A stretch of 64,000 bases of DNA from an uncultured Rhizobium sp. (GTDB lineage Bacteria > Pseudomonadota > Alphaproteobacteria > Rhizobiales > Rhizobiaceae): assembly GCA_945952045.1 (NCBI GenBank), contig CAMFHE010000017.1, forward strand, positions 41,632 through 105,631, written 5' to 3'. The position numbers and the translations under genes are program-made. Under the pieces are notes generated by a model that did not search any database, was not told where the DNA came from, and saw nothing but the letters and a program-made list of their open reading frames with translations. This document shows positions 1 through 9,785 of the stretch, one piece after another (the first letter of the stretch is position 1; each line of letters starts with the position of its first letter).

Positions 1-795
1 GCCATCAGCCGGGCGGTGCGACATCTCGAAGAGGCCCTCGGCGCACGACTGTTCGAGCGCGGGACACGCTCAGTGCGGCTTACGGCAGAAGGAACGGTGT
101 ATGCGGCTGAAGTTGGAGCAGCCCTGGATCGGATAAGCGTCGCCACCATGGCAACCGCCGCATCGCGATCATCCGGCATTCTGAATGTCAGCACGTCCGA
201 TGGCTTCGCCGGGCGGTGGCTCGTGCCGCGCTTGAACCGCTTTCACCGGGCTCATCCCGACATCGACGTGCGGCTCTCGACGTCGGGTGCCCTTATCGAC
301 TTCGTCAGGGACGGGATAGACATTGCAATCCGCTACGGCGAGGGCAGGTACGACAAGGTGACTTCGGAGCTGCTGATGGAGGAAGACGTCACGCCGGTCT
401 GTAGCCCCGAACTGCTGCAAGGAGAGCATCCCCTGCGCGCACTTGAGGATCTGCGGCATCACAGGCTCATCCACGACAACTTCCGCATCGGCTGGTCAAC
501 ATGGCTCCAGGCCGCGGGCCTCTACGGCATTGACCACACAAGCGGCGTGAGATTTGAAACCGCGGCCGATGCCGTCGAGGCCGCCGTGCAAGGGGAGGGG
601 GTTCTTCTCGGGCGCAGCGCGCTGGTTTTGGCCGATCTGGCATCGGGGCGGCTGGTCCGTCCTTTCGATCTCGCGTTGAAATCGCGATGGAGCTATTACG
701 TCGTCTATCCCGAAGGCGGGCTTCGACATCGGAAAGTGAGGGCGTTTCGGGATTGGCTCGTTAGCGAGGCGATAGCCGATCACACGAGCCAGTAG
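1..795 (+). CDS. LysR-type transcriptional regulator, 5' end outside window
   Basis: The reading frame is open from base 1, and the first residues (AISRAVRHLEEALGARLFER) match the end of the LysR winged helix-turn-helix, so the true start lies upstream; the GTG at 16 is internal. The rest is a LysR substrate-binding domain that begins around SGILNVSTSDGFAGRWLVPRL and carries the FVRDGIDIAIRYGEGRY segment typical of GcvA-like members. The regulated gene is probably just outside the window. No gene follows for about 180 bp. Confidence 0.9.
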   Translation, partial: AISRAVRHLEEALGARLFERGTRSVRLTAEGTVYAAEVGAALDRISVATMATAASRSSGILNVSTSDGFAGRWLVPRLNRFHRAHPDIDVRLSTSGALIDFVRDGIDIAIRYGEGRYDKVTSELLMEEDVTPVCSPELLQGEHPLRALEDLRHHRLIHDNFRIGWSTWLQAAGLYGIDHTSGVRFETAADAVEAAVQGEGVLLGRSALVLADLASGRLVRPFDLALKSRWSYYVVYPEGGLRHRKVRAFRDWLVSEAIADHTSQ

Positions 796-974
796 GCCCT
801 TGCGCCAATAGATTTCGGCTGGGGGGTCGACCCCAGCCTGACGGCCGAATGCCTTCGTCAGATTGCTTCTGAACCGATCCTACCGGCGCTGACGAGGACG
901 ACTTGCTTCGCGCGCCTTGCGTGGACGAAGGTGTGATTCGGCATAGCCAATCAAGCGACCGGATGGATCGCGGA

Positions 975-2066
975 TCATGGGCCACGATCGCCCGTAAGCA
1001 GATCGATTAGCGCGGGATTTATGTAGAGGTTTTCGCGACCGGCCTTTACCTCTCTCAGGAGACCGTCCTCGACAAGAGCTTTGAGATAGACCGACGCGGC
1101 CTGGCGCTTTGCGATGCCAGCTGAGACAAGGTCACCGATCCGGCAATAGGGATTGACGAAAATTACCTCGGCGAGTTCCCGAGAATAGATCTTGGGGAGA
1201 TCGTGGCGAATCCGACCTCCGGTTTCGTCAAGAAGGTCACGGATCGCATGAATCTTCGCGCTCGACCACAAGGCGGTTTCGCGGATGCCCTCCAGCATGT
1301 AGAGGATCCAGTCTTCCCACGCGGCGTCGGTCGTAACCCGCAGCAGCCGATCATAGTAGGCGCGCTTACTGCCGATGATATAGCGGCTCAGGTAGAGTAC
1401 CGGAATGTCAAGAAGCCCCTTGTCGACGAGATAGAGCAGGTTCAGCACCCTGCCGGTGCGGCCGTTGCCATCGGTGAATGGATGGATCGCCTCGAACTGG
1501 TAGTGCATGACGGCGAGCCGGATCAGTGGATCGATGTCCTCGGCTTCGTGAATATACCGCTCCCAATTGGAAAGCTTGTCCAGGAGCACGGTGCGACCTT
1601 CCGGCGGCGTGTAGATCACCTCTCCAGTCGCGTCGTTGAGCAAAGCGGTTCCAGGCGTCGCCCTGATGTCGAGTTCGATGCCTTTGATAGTCCGGCACAC
1701 TGCCACGGCCATAGCGGTCGACACCGGCCGCTCGCTCAGCATGGCGAAACCTTGATGAAGGGCCGTGCGATAGCGTAGCGCTTCTTTCGTTGCCGAATCC
1801 GGAGAGTTCCCAGCTTCATTGGCGAACTGGAAGAGACGATCGGTTGTCGTGACGATGTTCTCGATCTCCGAGCTTGCCTGCGCCTCGAGGAGCGGGATCG
1901 AGTTGATCAGCACTGATTGATTTGGAATGAGCCGTCCGGAGGCCTTCAATTCAGCGAGCGCCGCACGTGCCTCGATGCAGGCTTTCAGCACAGCCTTGGT
2001 TTCGATCTCCTGTGACGGCGGGAGAACCGGCAGATCGTTGAAAGCGCGATCAGGTTGAAACGTCAT
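975..2066 (-). CDS. Fic/DOC family protein (probable AMP transferase) with C-terminal winged helix
   Basis: This 363-aa protein has the full Fic signature HPFTDGNGRTGR at about residues 195-206. Fic enzymes usually transfer AMP from ATP to Ser, Thr or Tyr side chains. Near residue 65 the segment SSEIEN fits the inhibitory motif [S/T]xxxE[G/N] of class II Fic proteins, in which an N-terminal helix blocks the ATP site. The last 80 residues (YSRELAEVIFVNPYCRIGDLVSAGIAKRQAASVYLKALVEDGLL) look like a winged helix, so it may bind DNA. The ATG at 2066 begins MTFQPDRAF; a longer frame back to 2150 would translate the repeat-rich promoter region and was not used. It stands alone, without a visible antitoxin. 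Confidence 0.9.
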   Translation of the reverse strand: MTFQPDRAFNDLPVLPPSQEIETKAVLKACIEARAALAELKASGRLIPNQSVLINSIPLLEAQASSEIENIVTTTDRLFQFANEAGNSPDSATKEALRYRTALHQGFAMLSERPVSTAMAVAVCRTIKGIELDIRATPGTALLNDATGEVIYTPPEGRTVLLDKLSNWERYIHEAEDIDPLIRLAVMHYQFEAIHPFTDGNGRTGRVLNLLYLVDKGLLDIPVLYLSRYIIGSKRAYYDRLLRVTTDAAWEDWILYMLEGIRETALWSSAKIHAIRDLLDETGGRIRHDLPKIYSRELAEVIFVNPYCRIGDLVSAGIAKRQAASVYLKALVEDGLLREVKAGRENLYINPALIDLLTGDRGP

Positions 2067-2102
2067 GCGGGAACAGCCTTTTCCGGCTGGTATTGGCGCC
2101 GG

Positions 2103-2165
2103 ATATGTCGACGGCGACGACATGTCGCCAGAATATGTCGATGGAATCAAAATTTATCGACATAT
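2103..2165. promoter_or_regulatory. Repeated 9-bp motif upstream of the Fic gene
   Basis: The 9-mer ATATGTCGA occurs at 2103-2111 and 2133-2141 and in inverted form (TCGACATAT) at 2157-2165, with a related CATGTCG at 2121-2127. The spacing between the first two copies is 30 bp, close to three helical turns. The cluster lies 37-99 bp upstream of the Fic start, as expected for operator sites. The Fic C-terminal winged helix is a possible ligand, giving autoregulation, but that is inference. No other gene was seen between 2166 and 2418. Confidence 0.6.
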
Positions 2166-2418
2166 GACATCGTCAGCAAGACCCTTGTTCAAAGAGAGCG
2201 TACGAAGACAACCGAACGTTTGTAAGCGTCTCTCGTACGTAGTTTTCTCGCGACGGCGCAGCGAGAGGTCGGAAATCCCGGAGGATTCGGTTCATCCGGC
2301 TGCCGGAGGCGGCATCCTTTAGGGGAGGGGAAATGCAGGATACCCTTCCGAGGCCGAATTGAGTTGGACGAACAGGTGCATGGCGATAAACCGGTCCATG
2401 CACAGGGATGGATTTCGG

Positions 2419-2766
2419 ATGAGCTGGAAACTGAAGCGCGTCAGGCAGTGTGAAAAATGCCCTTGGAAGGTCTCCACGAACCCGCATGGCATTCCGGACG
2501 GATACAGCGAGGCACTGCATCGCTCTCTCGCGAGCACCATCGCCGAGCCCGGATCGCTGGTCGGTACGGGCCGCGCCATGGCCTGCCACGAACATCCTCA
2601 GGGACAGGAAGCCCACTGCGTCGGCTGGCTGATGAATCAGATCGGGCCGGGCAACAACATCCCGTTACGTCTTCAAATCAGATCCTGTGAAAACATCGAC
2701 GCCGTTATGCTTGACGGTCCGCAGCACGAGCGGCTTGAGGAGACCCTGCCGAAAGAGACGGCCTGA
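2419..2766 (+). CDS. DUF6283 family protein
   Basis: The protein has 115 residues and resembles DUF6283. It has RQCEKCPWK near the N-terminus (a CxxCP motif), then AMACHEHPQG and HCVGWLMNQ, a Cys/His set that could hold a metal ion. The family is common in phages and plasmids and its function is unknown to me. The ATG at 2419 has a purine-rich AGGGATGG upstream; an in-frame ATG at 2398 is also possible. It is unlinked to its neighbours: the Fic gene runs away from it and the recombinase converges on it. Confidence 0.7.
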   Translation: MSWKLKRVRQCEKCPWKVSTNPHGIPDGYSEALHRSLASTIAEPGSLVGTGRAMACHEHPQGQEAHCVGWLMNQIGPGNNIPLRLQIRSCENIDAVMLDGPQHERLEETLPKETA

Positions 2767-2820
2767 TAGCGGGGGAGGGGGAAGGTGGTGATCCTTGGAC
2801 TCTCAGTCGACGGGGACCGT

Positions 2821-3975
2821 TCAAAGCCCGGCCGCCTTGGTGAGGTTGACGCGGAACCGGTCGCGCCGGCGTTGGTAACGGCGGGTCATCTCGGCGCTGC
2901 TGTGACCGAGTTGCTTTTGCACATACCGTTCGTCGACCTCGGCCGAGGACGCAAGACCGGCGCGCAGCGAGTGACCGGCGAATTTTTGCCCACGCTCGGC
3001 TTCGGATAGGTCGCCGCGCACGCCAGCGGCGAGTGCCGTCTTCTTGACGAGGCGCGCCACCTCCTGGTCGTTCAGGCGATCCGGCCCGACGTTCTTGCCC
3101 TGGCCGGTCACGCGGCGGAAGAGGGGGCCTTTGGCGAGCCTTGCAAAACGGATCCAACTCTCGAGCGCGGCGATAGGGCAGGTGGCGTCGGACGAGCCGC
3201 GGCCGATCTCGACCTCGCGCCAGCCGGACTTGCCGCGCAGCGTCAGCAACGCGCCCTTGTCGAATATCTCGACCCAGCCGCGCCCGTCGTCCGTCTGGTC
3301 GCGACCAAGGTCGAGACCGGTGATCTCCGAGCGGCGCAGGCCGCCGGCAAAGCCGATCAGCAGCATTGCCCGGTCGCGGATACCGCGCAGGCTACCCCGA
3401 TCGAGCGTCTCCAGCATGGCGATCAGGTCTTCGGGCAGGATCGCCTCCTTCTGGCGCGGCGGCGCGGCATGCCGGTTGCGGATGCCGGCCATCACGGTGG
3501 CGATCGCCCGGTCCTTGCGATCCAGCGGCGTGCCGCGCTGAGAACAATTCCAGCCGATGGCGGCCAAGCGCCGCTCGATGGTCGAGACGCTGTTCGGTCG
3601 GCCGCCGCGCTCCGCTGTCCCGGCGGCGCAGGCGGTGATGTAGAGACCGACGACCTGCGGATCCGGGGGGAGGGGCGAGAGGTTCTGCCGCCGGCACCAG
3701 GCGGCAAAGTGTTTCCAGTCGGAGGCATAGGCCTTTCGCGTGTTCGCGGCGCTGGCCGCCTCGACATAATCGCGCGCCCGGTCGGCGAGCTGCACCAGAT
3801 GCGCCGGCAGAGCTCTGCCTGCTTCAGGAGCAGGGGAGGGGAGGCCGGCATCGACCGTCGCGCTGCCGGCCGATGCCGGCGGCGCGGAAGTATCAACGCC
3901 GGCGACCGTGCTGCCAGACGGAGCAGGGGTCTTTTCCGAGTGATTTTCGCTGTTTTGCTCGGTGATTCGGCGCAT
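2821..3975 (-). CDS. Tyrosine recombinase / site-specific integrase
   Basis: This 384-aa protein has the two-domain plan of phage-type integrases: an N-terminal SAM-like domain (about residues 60-150) and a catalytic domain. Visible catalytic residues are R214 in GGLRRSEI, a lysine in LRGKSGW, the H-x-x-R pair H335/R338 in GHSLRAGLA, H358 in QLGHSS and the nucleophile Y367 in TRRYQRRRDRF. It should cut and rejoin DNA at specific sites. The first 55 residues are a low-complexity Pro/Ala/Ser tail. It is divergent from the DUF1403/ScpB-like pair, an association I know from rhizobial plasmids. No att repeats could be assigned. Confidence 0.92.
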   Translation of the reverse strand: MRRITEQNSENHSEKTPAPSGSTVAGVDTSAPPASAGSATVDAGLPSPAPEAGRALPAHLVQLADRARDYVEAASAANTRKAYASDWKHFAAWCRRQNLSPLPPDPQVVGLYITACAAGTAERGGRPNSVSTIERRLAAIGWNCSQRGTPLDRKDRAIATVMAGIRNRHAAPPRQKEAILPEDLIAMLETLDRGSLRGIRDRAMLLIGFAGGLRRSEITGLDLGRDQTDDGRGWVEIFDKGALLTLRGKSGWREVEIGRGSSDATCPIAALESWIRFARLAKGPLFRRVTGQGKNVGPDRLNDQEVARLVKKTALAAGVRGDLSEAERGQKFAGHSLRAGLASSAEVDERYVQKQLGHSSAEMTRRYQRRRDRFRVNLTKAAGL

Positions 3976-4087
3976 TTCTCTATAATGACAGAAATGAACG
4001 ATAATGCAAACTTATCGGTCGTTATATGGTAAAGACGGGGCGTGCGGTTTAGCTCAAATATTGTAGCACAAAGTGCGCTTATGCGAT
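3976..4087. promoter_or_regulatory. Divergent promoter region with inverted repeat
   Basis: This AT-richer stretch separates the divergent recombinase and DUF1403 genes. It holds an inverted repeat, CGATAA at 3999-4004 and TTATCG at 4012-4017 with a 7-bp spacer, and a second small one, GCAC-AAA-GTGC, near 4066-4076. Either could be an operator for shared control. No -35/-10 pair is clear enough to place. Confidence 0.4.
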
Positions 4088-5053
4088 ATGGTTGCGTCCA
4101 TGGATTCGCCCGCTGACCAGCCCGCACCGTTCCTCGCGCGACCCGCAGTGTTGCCCGCCTGGGCGATGCCGCGCGGCCGCGAGCCGGACGATCTCGGCGC
4201 GGCGTTCGCCGCCGGCATAGCCTTGAAATCACTGGACGATCTCGTTTCCACCGCACCAATCTGGGCCGGCTGCTGGCGCTCCCGGCAGGCCCTGAAATGC
4301 GCCGCCGCCGCCGTCCGGCTGATGGGCCGCGAGGAGGATGAAGCTGAGCTGCGCGACGCCGTTCTCCTTACCGCGCCCGGCGGTGATCCGGGACCGGCCG
4401 GAAGGGTGTTTTTGGCCTTCGAAAGGTGTTCCGCGCGAAAACCCGCCTTCTCCTCGAAGGCCGTGGCCGAACTCGCCGATCTTCTCGGCCTTGCCTGGGA
4501 CGCCCGGCTCGCCGCGGCGGTCGATCACGCCGACGATGCGCTCCAATCCGCCCGCCCCGCCCCGTTCGCCGCTGCGGACCTGGTGAGCGCCATCCATGTC
4601 GAGCGGCCGGACGCCGAGCCGCTGGCCTGGTTGCTCGCCGATATGCTGCTCGCGGCGAAGCTGAGATGGCCCCGTCCCGTGCCGTTGTTGATGGCGGAGC
4701 GCTACGGAGCGGCCTTGAAGACGCTCGGCGGCCGCGGTCGCGTGCGCCCCGGCGAGTCTGCCTTCCCCCGTGCCGTGTGCCTTGCGCTGGTCGAGGGGAC
4801 GGTCGCGGCCCTCCGCGCCGCCGGCGAGATCGCCCGGCGCGCCGATGCGCTGCTTGCCGTCGCACCGAAGCTGCGCACCAAGGGGGCAGGGGAGGTGATC
4901 CGGAAGTTGCTTGATGCGGACGCGGTGGCTTCCGTCGCCCCGGGCGGCAACCTGTCGCGCTGGGCCGCCAACCGGCTGTTCGATCGACTGGCGGGCGGCG
5001 GCGCGGTGCGCGAACTATCCGGCCGCACGTCCTTTCGGATCTTCGGACTATGA
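4088..5053 (+). CDS. DUF1403 family protein
   Basis: The protein (about 321 aa) matches DUF1403: an early [32 protein letters not shown] block, a [17 protein letters not shown] block and a C-terminal region on DNA-like SLOT spacing of Ala-rich helices ([35 protein letters not shown]). The family is typical of rhizobial plasmids and its role is not known. The start is uncertain: a GTG at 4073 and ATGs at 4088 and 4100 are in frame, and none has a strong ribosome binding site. Its stop overlaps the next gene by ATGA, so the two are translationally coupled. Confidence 0.8.
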   Translation: MVASMDSPADQPAPFLARPAVLPAWAMPRGREPDDLGAAFAAGIALKSLDDLVSTAPIWAGCWRSRQALKCAAAAVRLMGREEDEAELRDAVLLTAPGGDPGPAGRVFLAFERCSARKPAFSSKAVAELADLLGLAWDARLAAAVDHADDALQSARPAPFAAADLVSAIHVERPDAEPLAWLLADMLLAAKLRWPRPVPLLMAERYGAALKTLGGRGRVRPGESAFPRAVCLALVEGTVAALRAAGEIARRADALLAVAPKLRTKGAGEVIRKLLDADAVASVAPGGNLSRWAANRLFDRLAGGGAVRELSGRTSFRIFGL

Positions 5054-5736
5054 CCGGGCGGGGAACGACCAGAGCGTCTCGAGGTCGGGCGCGAGCCTCG
5101 AAAGAGGACGTGCTGTTCGATCGCGAACTGGTCGATTTGCCGCCGGCGCTGCGCTGGCGCGAATGGATGATGCGGGTCGAGGCCGTGATGTTCGCGTCGG
5201 GGGAGCCCGTTACCCGCGAGACGCTGGCGCGCGTCGTCGGTCCGGATTGCAGCATCGACCTGCTGATCGACGATCTTCAGGCTGAGCTGCACAACCGGCC
5301 CTATGAGATCGTTGCCGTCGCCGGCGGCTGGCAACACCGAAGCCGTTCGGCTTACGCATCCGCGATCCGGGCATCGCAGGCGCCGACGGGGGGGCCAGCG
5401 TCGGCGCTGTCCGAGTTCGATGCGATGGTGCTGACGGCGATCGCCTATTTCCAGCCGGTTACTCGCGGCGAGCTTTCCAAGATCTTCGGCAAGGAGGTCA
5501 GCCGCGACACGATCGCCGGCCTGCGCAATGCCAATTTTCTTGCTTCCGGCCCGCGAAGCCCGACGCCGGGGGCGCCTTACACGTACGTAACCACGAAGCA
5601 ATTCCTGTCAGCCTTCGGTATGCAGACGCTCCGCGATCTGCCAGACATCGAGGCGTTGGAGGATGCCGGGCTTCTGGTTCGAGAGGGGGTAAAGGAAGAC
5701 ACCTTGGCGCTGGACGAAGGCGGGGTTGAGGAGTGA
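5050..5736 (+). CDS. ScpB-like segregation/condensation protein
   Basis: This 228-aa protein resembles ScpB, the winged-helix partner of SMC-ScpA in chromosome condensation. The match runs from [28 protein letters not shown] through [28 protein letters not shown] to the second winged helix [38 protein letters not shown]. It starts inside the DUF1403 stop codon (ATGA at 5050-5053). No smc or scpA gene is nearby, so this plasmid form may act as a DNA-binding regulator or serve the host SMC; that is inference. Confidence 0.8.
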   Translation: MTGRGTTRASRGRARASKEDVLFDRELVDLPPALRWREWMMRVEAVMFASGEPVTRETLARVVGPDCSIDLLIDDLQAELHNRPYEIVAVAGGWQHRSRSAYASAIRASQAPTGGPASALSEFDAMVLTAIAYFQPVTRGELSKIFGKEVSRDTIAGLRNANFLASGPRSPTPGAPYTYVTTKQFLSAFGMQTLRDLPDIEALEDAGLLVREGVKEDTLALDEGGVEE

Positions 5737-5742
5737 GAGCGG

Positions 5743-8721
5743 CTATCGCTCAAGTCTCACACGCAGACGCCTTGCCCGCTCGCGGAACGCTTCCTCGCCA
5801 CCCTCGAGAATATCGCACACAGCTTTTCGTATTTCCGCATTTTCCAGCCCACCAGCCTTGTAGCTAATCGGCGGGAGCCCGCCAGCGGGATGGGGCCCTG
5901 CGTCGGCGACGATGATCTGGTCCGCGTCTGTGTTGATGACGAGGTTTGCGTTATGCGTAACCATGATGACCTGACGCTTGGACTTCGCCGCGATGAATAA
6001 TGAGACCAATTCCTCGAATACCGACTTTGGATCAAGATTCTCCTCCGGCTGATCGATGATGAGCGGCCTGTCGTCTGCATCGTCGAGAGCCAGATAGAGG
6101 AGCAGCAGCACGATGCCGCGCGTCCCGGGCGATAGCTTTCGGATGTCTATGCCGTCGTAGACAATCTCGTAGCGGACCGAGATATGGCTAGTGTCGAAAA
6201 GCCAGTGCGCGAATTGCTTCAGCCAACCTCGAAACTCCGCTTGCTGGTTTTGGCCATAGGGTGCCTGACTGATTAGGTCGCGCATGTATTTCGTAATGAA
6301 CGCCTCCATGGCCACCTGGACGTCGGCAGCAGAGCCCGTTTCCCACGCCGGGCGCAGAGCCGTGTCCGCCAGACCGATCAGGGCGCCGCGCCCTTGAAAA
6401 GGACCGGCTTTGCGACGATCGAGAAGGTTCTCCTCGGCGATTGTTCCCCACGCCGCGACATCTACCACGCGCCTGACGGAAAAACCGAGCTTCCGAAGCG
6501 TTCCGCTCGAAGCAGCCAGACGCGCCATAAGCGGAGCATAGAGGTCGGCCAATGCCGCCTGCTCGTTTATGATTGCCTGGAAAACCCGGCCATAGGCTCC
6601 ATTGCGTTCGGCCTGCAGGTCTTTTCTGCGTGCGGCAGCCCCCTGGGCATCGGTCAGACGTGTTTGAAGCGTCTGAAGCGCTGCGTTCTCCTGAGCGATA
6701 CGCTGAGAAAGGGTGGCATACTGATTCCGAACAATGTTGTCCGCGCTGACCAGCGCCTCCAGTCGCGTCATCTCCGCCACGAGGGTATTCAGTGTCAGGT
6801 TTGTGAGGTCGGTACTGTCGGGAAAGAGAGGTGTGTTCGGCTCTCCGGGCGGTACGGGTGTGCCGGTAAGGGCAGCGATTTGTTGATCAGCCCAGGTGAC
6901 ATAGCTAGCAAGGCTGGCATCGACTGGTCCCTTGTAGATCAGCAGGAATTCATCCCATTGTTGTGGGTTAAGGCCGCTTTGCTGATGCCGCTCGATTGCC
7001 TGGCGCAGCAACTCGGGCGCCTTCGTGGCGCGTGTGCTTGCCACCTCGTCCTGCAACGCAAGAAATGTCCGGCGCTGGTTGCCATAAGCCTGGATCGTGG
7101 CCCGAAGCGCCTGGACTGCCTGACCGAGTTGTGTGTGTCGATTAGCCTGCGCCTCGGTACCTTTGACCACTAATTTGGCCAGGTCCTCGCGATAGCTTTT
7201 GATTTGCCCCGCCTTCTGGGCGACCTGAAGCGAAAGGCTGGCGACCGAAGCTTCTTTCTCGATTTCGGTTGCAATGCGATCCGATATATCGGCAATCGCA
7301 TCGACTTCACGCACCCGCGCCTGCTGAAAACGTGCTGTGCGGAAGCCGCGCAACTCATGGAAATCGATCGCGCCGTCTCGACTATCCTGAGGGTGAGCGT
7401 CGTAGATAACACGCTCGATCTCCGCGATAAGGCCGTCGGAGACGCCCCCAGACGAACAAAGCTCTTCCACGAATTGCTGAGAAAGGTAGCGCGCGCGAGG
7501 GAAGGCTAGGTGCCCGTTCGCGTCCCGCCCGTCTAGAAAGCGCGTAACAGATGCCCCGCCACCCCAGCTTAGCGTCGTCGTCGCATTCCCCAAAAGCCTG
7601 CGCGCTCGCACCAAGAAGGAAGGGCTGATGCTTTCGCTCGCGTTCCATGCAGCTGGCGTGATAGCATCGCATCCGGCTGCAATCACATCGGCAAGTGCCG
7701 TCTTCCCTGACCCACGCGCGCCAATGATCGCCACAAGGCCGGGGTTGAGCGGTATCACGGGGGTTATCGTCCAATCGCCTTCAGCGATTTCTACGTTGGA
7801 TATGACCTGCGATGGCATCGCCGTGCGCGGCGGTTCACTGCCGACGTAAGCGCGACCCTCGGGATCAATGCAAGCCTGACGCAGGGCGTCGAACTCCAAA
7901 CCTCCCTTGATCCACGAGAAGCGGTCTTCGACGGGTTGGCCAACGGTCTTCTGGTCATGAGCGTCACTCCCATGTAGGCAGGGCTTGCAGCCCTCGTAGC
8001 GCTCCTTGAGTTCTTCAAGCGTGACACCGCGGCGTCCCGCCCAGAATTCCCTCTGCGCGGGGCTACTCGAAAAGATAATGTGGGCGAACTTCTCAATCTC
8101 CTGGCGCATGGTCGCATCAGCGGCTTGGCGCAGGCCGGAAGTGCCGTCGCCAGCTGCGCCCGCGACGGCAACAAGAATGTTATTTTTTGCCCACACGCTT
8201 TCACGCGTGACGCGGCGGAGCTGGTCGAAGTTGACCTTGAATTGCGTGGCGCCGTGGGCCAGCGCCGCGCGATCATCAACGATGCTGCTGTCCGCTTTCT
8301 TCCCGAGTGAAATCAGATCTGCACGCGTGCAGTTGAATGTGTCCCCATGAGCCTGAAATTGTAGGCGTTGCAGAATGCGGTGCAGTTCCGCGAGGTGGTT
8401 CGGGTCCTCGGGACTGACAAGCAGGTGAAGATTGACGAAACCGGTTTTCGCGGCAACGTCCAACCGTAATTCGACATTGGGAAAGATCAGTTGAACATGG
8501 GGCAGACGTCCGGCCGCCTTCTGCTTCAGGACGCTCTCGTAGGTGTCGGTGAGATAGTAGTCGGTGACGGCGAAGGCTTCGATCTTCGGCGACGCAGCCT
8601 CGAGCGACGATATGTAAGCGTTCCAGGCGTCGTCGCCCACACCGAACTGATTGTTAAGGACCGTGCCAGGCGCATGGATGTGCGGTTCCCAACGTCGCCA
8701 CTGTGAGCCTCTACCGATCAT
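5743..8721 (-). CDS. PHP-domain plus SMC/ABC-type ATPase (TrlF-like)
   Basis: At 992 aa this is one of the largest proteins here. The N-terminus is PHP-like: HIH at 14-16, DYYLTD near 54, NVELR near 82 and HGSDAHD at 250-256 could bind metals and cleave phosphoesters. An SMC/RecN-like ATPase follows: Walker A GARGSGKT at 334-341, a long helical middle (about 460-760), an ABC-type signature in KLSPGTRGIVLLLLYL, Walker B RPLIIDQPEENLDP from 885 and an H-loop MVTHNAN near 920. This layout fits the proteins RefSeq calls TrlF-family AAA-like ATPases. It is the last gene of the minus-strand DUF433-DUF5615-DUF2971 series. A defence role is inferred from this nuclease-ATPase plan and the toxin-antitoxin neighbours. 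Confidence 0.8.
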   Translation of the reverse strand: MIGRGSQWRRWEPHIHAPGTVLNNQFGVGDDAWNAYISSLEAASPKIEAFAVTDYYLTDTYESVLKQKAAGRLPHVQLIFPNVELRLDVAAKTGFVNLHLLVSPEDPNHLAELHRILQRLQFQAHGDTFNCTRADLISLGKKADSSIVDDRAALAHGATQFKVNFDQLRRVTRESVWAKNNILVAVAGAAGDGTSGLRQAADATMRQEIEKFAHIIFSSSPAQREFWAGRRGVTLEELKERYEGCKPCLHGSDAHDQKTVGQPVEDRFSWIKGGLEFDALRQACIDPEGRAYVGSEPPRTAMPSQVISNVEIAEGDWTITPVIPLNPGLVAIIGARGSGKTALADVIAAGCDAITPAAWNASESISPSFLVRARRLLGNATTTLSWGGGASVTRFLDGRDANGHLAFPRARYLSQQFVEELCSSGGVSDGLIAEIERVIYDAHPQDSRDGAIDFHELRGFRTARFQQARVREVDAIADISDRIATEIEKEASVASLSLQVAQKAGQIKSYREDLAKLVVKGTEAQANRHTQLGQAVQALRATIQAYGNQRRTFLALQDEVASTRATKAPELLRQAIERHQQSGLNPQQWDEFLLIYKGPVDASLASYVTWADQQIAALTGTPVPPGEPNTPLFPDSTDLTNLTLNTLVAEMTRLEALVSADNIVRNQYATLSQRIAQENAALQTLQTRLTDAQGAAARRKDLQAERNGAYGRVFQAIINEQAALADLYAPLMARLAASSGTLRKLGFSVRRVVDVAAWGTIAEENLLDRRKAGPFQGRGALIGLADTALRPAWETGSAADVQVAMEAFITKYMRDLISQAPYGQNQQAEFRGWLKQFAHWLFDTSHISVRYEIVYDGIDIRKLSPGTRGIVLLLLYLALDDADDRPLIIDQPEENLDPKSVFEELVSLFIAAKSKRQVIMVTHNANLVINTDADQIIVADAGPHPAGGLPPISYKAGGLENAEIRKAVCDILEGGEEAFRERARRLRVRLER

Positions 8722-8823
8722 CGCCCTTCGCTCCCCGCCAACGAATTGAATGCCCCATAATCTGGGATGTATAATTATTGAGTATCAGGTCATTGCCAAC
8801 CGATTGCTGTTTTTCCCGAAGTC

Positions 8824-9780
8824 TCATTCCTCCGCTTTGTCGAGGTCTTCGAACATCTCAAACGCAGAACGCGACCTGCGGGGCAGAGAGGCGGACAGCT
8901 CATCCGTGTCCAGAGCATATTTTTTCAGGCGAAAGGTCCCGAACATTTCACGCATTTCATAAAACCGGACGGGACGGGCTCTGTTTGCAAGCGCCTGTAC
9001 AATCGTGAACTTGACGGTCGCCTTACAGCGGATTCCGAAAATCACCTCTTCCAGTTCAAGTGGAGAATCCTGAACCCCCCTTTTCCCGACCAGCCGCCAC
9101 TCCCGTTCGTAACGCCAACTCGCGGCCTTGCGAAGCAGCACGGCTTCGTCGACCCGACGTCTGGCCGAGGCATCATTCTCCATCGCGGCGACATCACTGG
9201 CCAACACTTTGCGGCTTCCGCCATATGCGATTTTATGAATGTTCGGCGCCGCCTCAGCTGGAACCGAATAGGCGGCGCAAATCCCGTGATGCTGGTCGCC
9301 GTAGTGGCTCCACATCAAAGGGCATGTTGCCCTTGCGCCGAAGGAAACGATCCCACGGTCATAGCGACGCAAAAGCTCTGTCTCGAGATACCCTCGCAAG
9401 ATCCACTGTAGCGGATCATCGACTTCGTAGCTGGGGTCCGTCGCATGGTAGCGAATATCTTCGAGAAGGCGGGCCGCCTCTTTATGACTATGCCGTGCAA
9501 TATGCTCGATTGTCTTCGGACCGCGATACTTGAGCGATTTTGCCGCCGCCTGCATTTCGGCGAGCGCGCGCTGCTCACGCAGGCGGCTGAGTATACCTTC
9601 GAGTTGATCGTTGGGCAGGTTCGCATCGAGCGATGGGCGGCAATCAAGGGGATCATTGAAATCGCCGGGATCAGAATAATAGAGTTCATCAGCCACGAGC
9701 ATGTCGAGAAGGCGCGGGCTGAAAGCTCGGTACTTGTAGAGTAACCTCGGACGATTGGTCGGATCGGACATCGTTGTCAT
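8824..9780 (-). CDS. DUF2971 domain-containing protein
   Basis: The 318-aa protein shows the DUF2971 landmarks: LLYKYRAFSPRLLDMLVADELYYSDPGDFNDPLDCRP at the start, FGARATCPLMWSHYGDQHHGICAAY in the middle and LLRKAASWRYEREWRLVG later, where W-YE-EWR is the most conserved part. The biochemical function is unknown; the family is frequent in phage-defence and accessory islands. It starts 5 bp after the stop of the DUF5615 gene, so it shares the transcript of the toxin-antitoxin pair, and it ends about 100 bp before the ATPase. The ATG at 9771 is an alternative start. Confidence 0.82.
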   Translation of the reverse strand: MTTMSDPTNRPRLLYKYRAFSPRLLDMLVADELYYSDPGDFNDPLDCRPSLDANLPNDQLEGILSRLREQRALAEMQAAAKSLKYRGPKTIEHIARHSHKEAARLLEDIRYHATDPSYEVDDPLQWILRGYLETELLRRYDRGIVSFGARATCPLMWSHYGDQHHGICAAYSVPAEAAPNIHKIAYGGSRKVLASDVAAMENDASARRRVDEAVLLRKAASWRYEREWRLVGKRGVQDSPLELEEVIFGIRCKATVKFTIVQALANRARPVRFYEMREMFGTFRLKKYALDTDELSASLPRRSRSAFEMFEDLDKAEE

Positions 9781-9785
9781 GCTCT

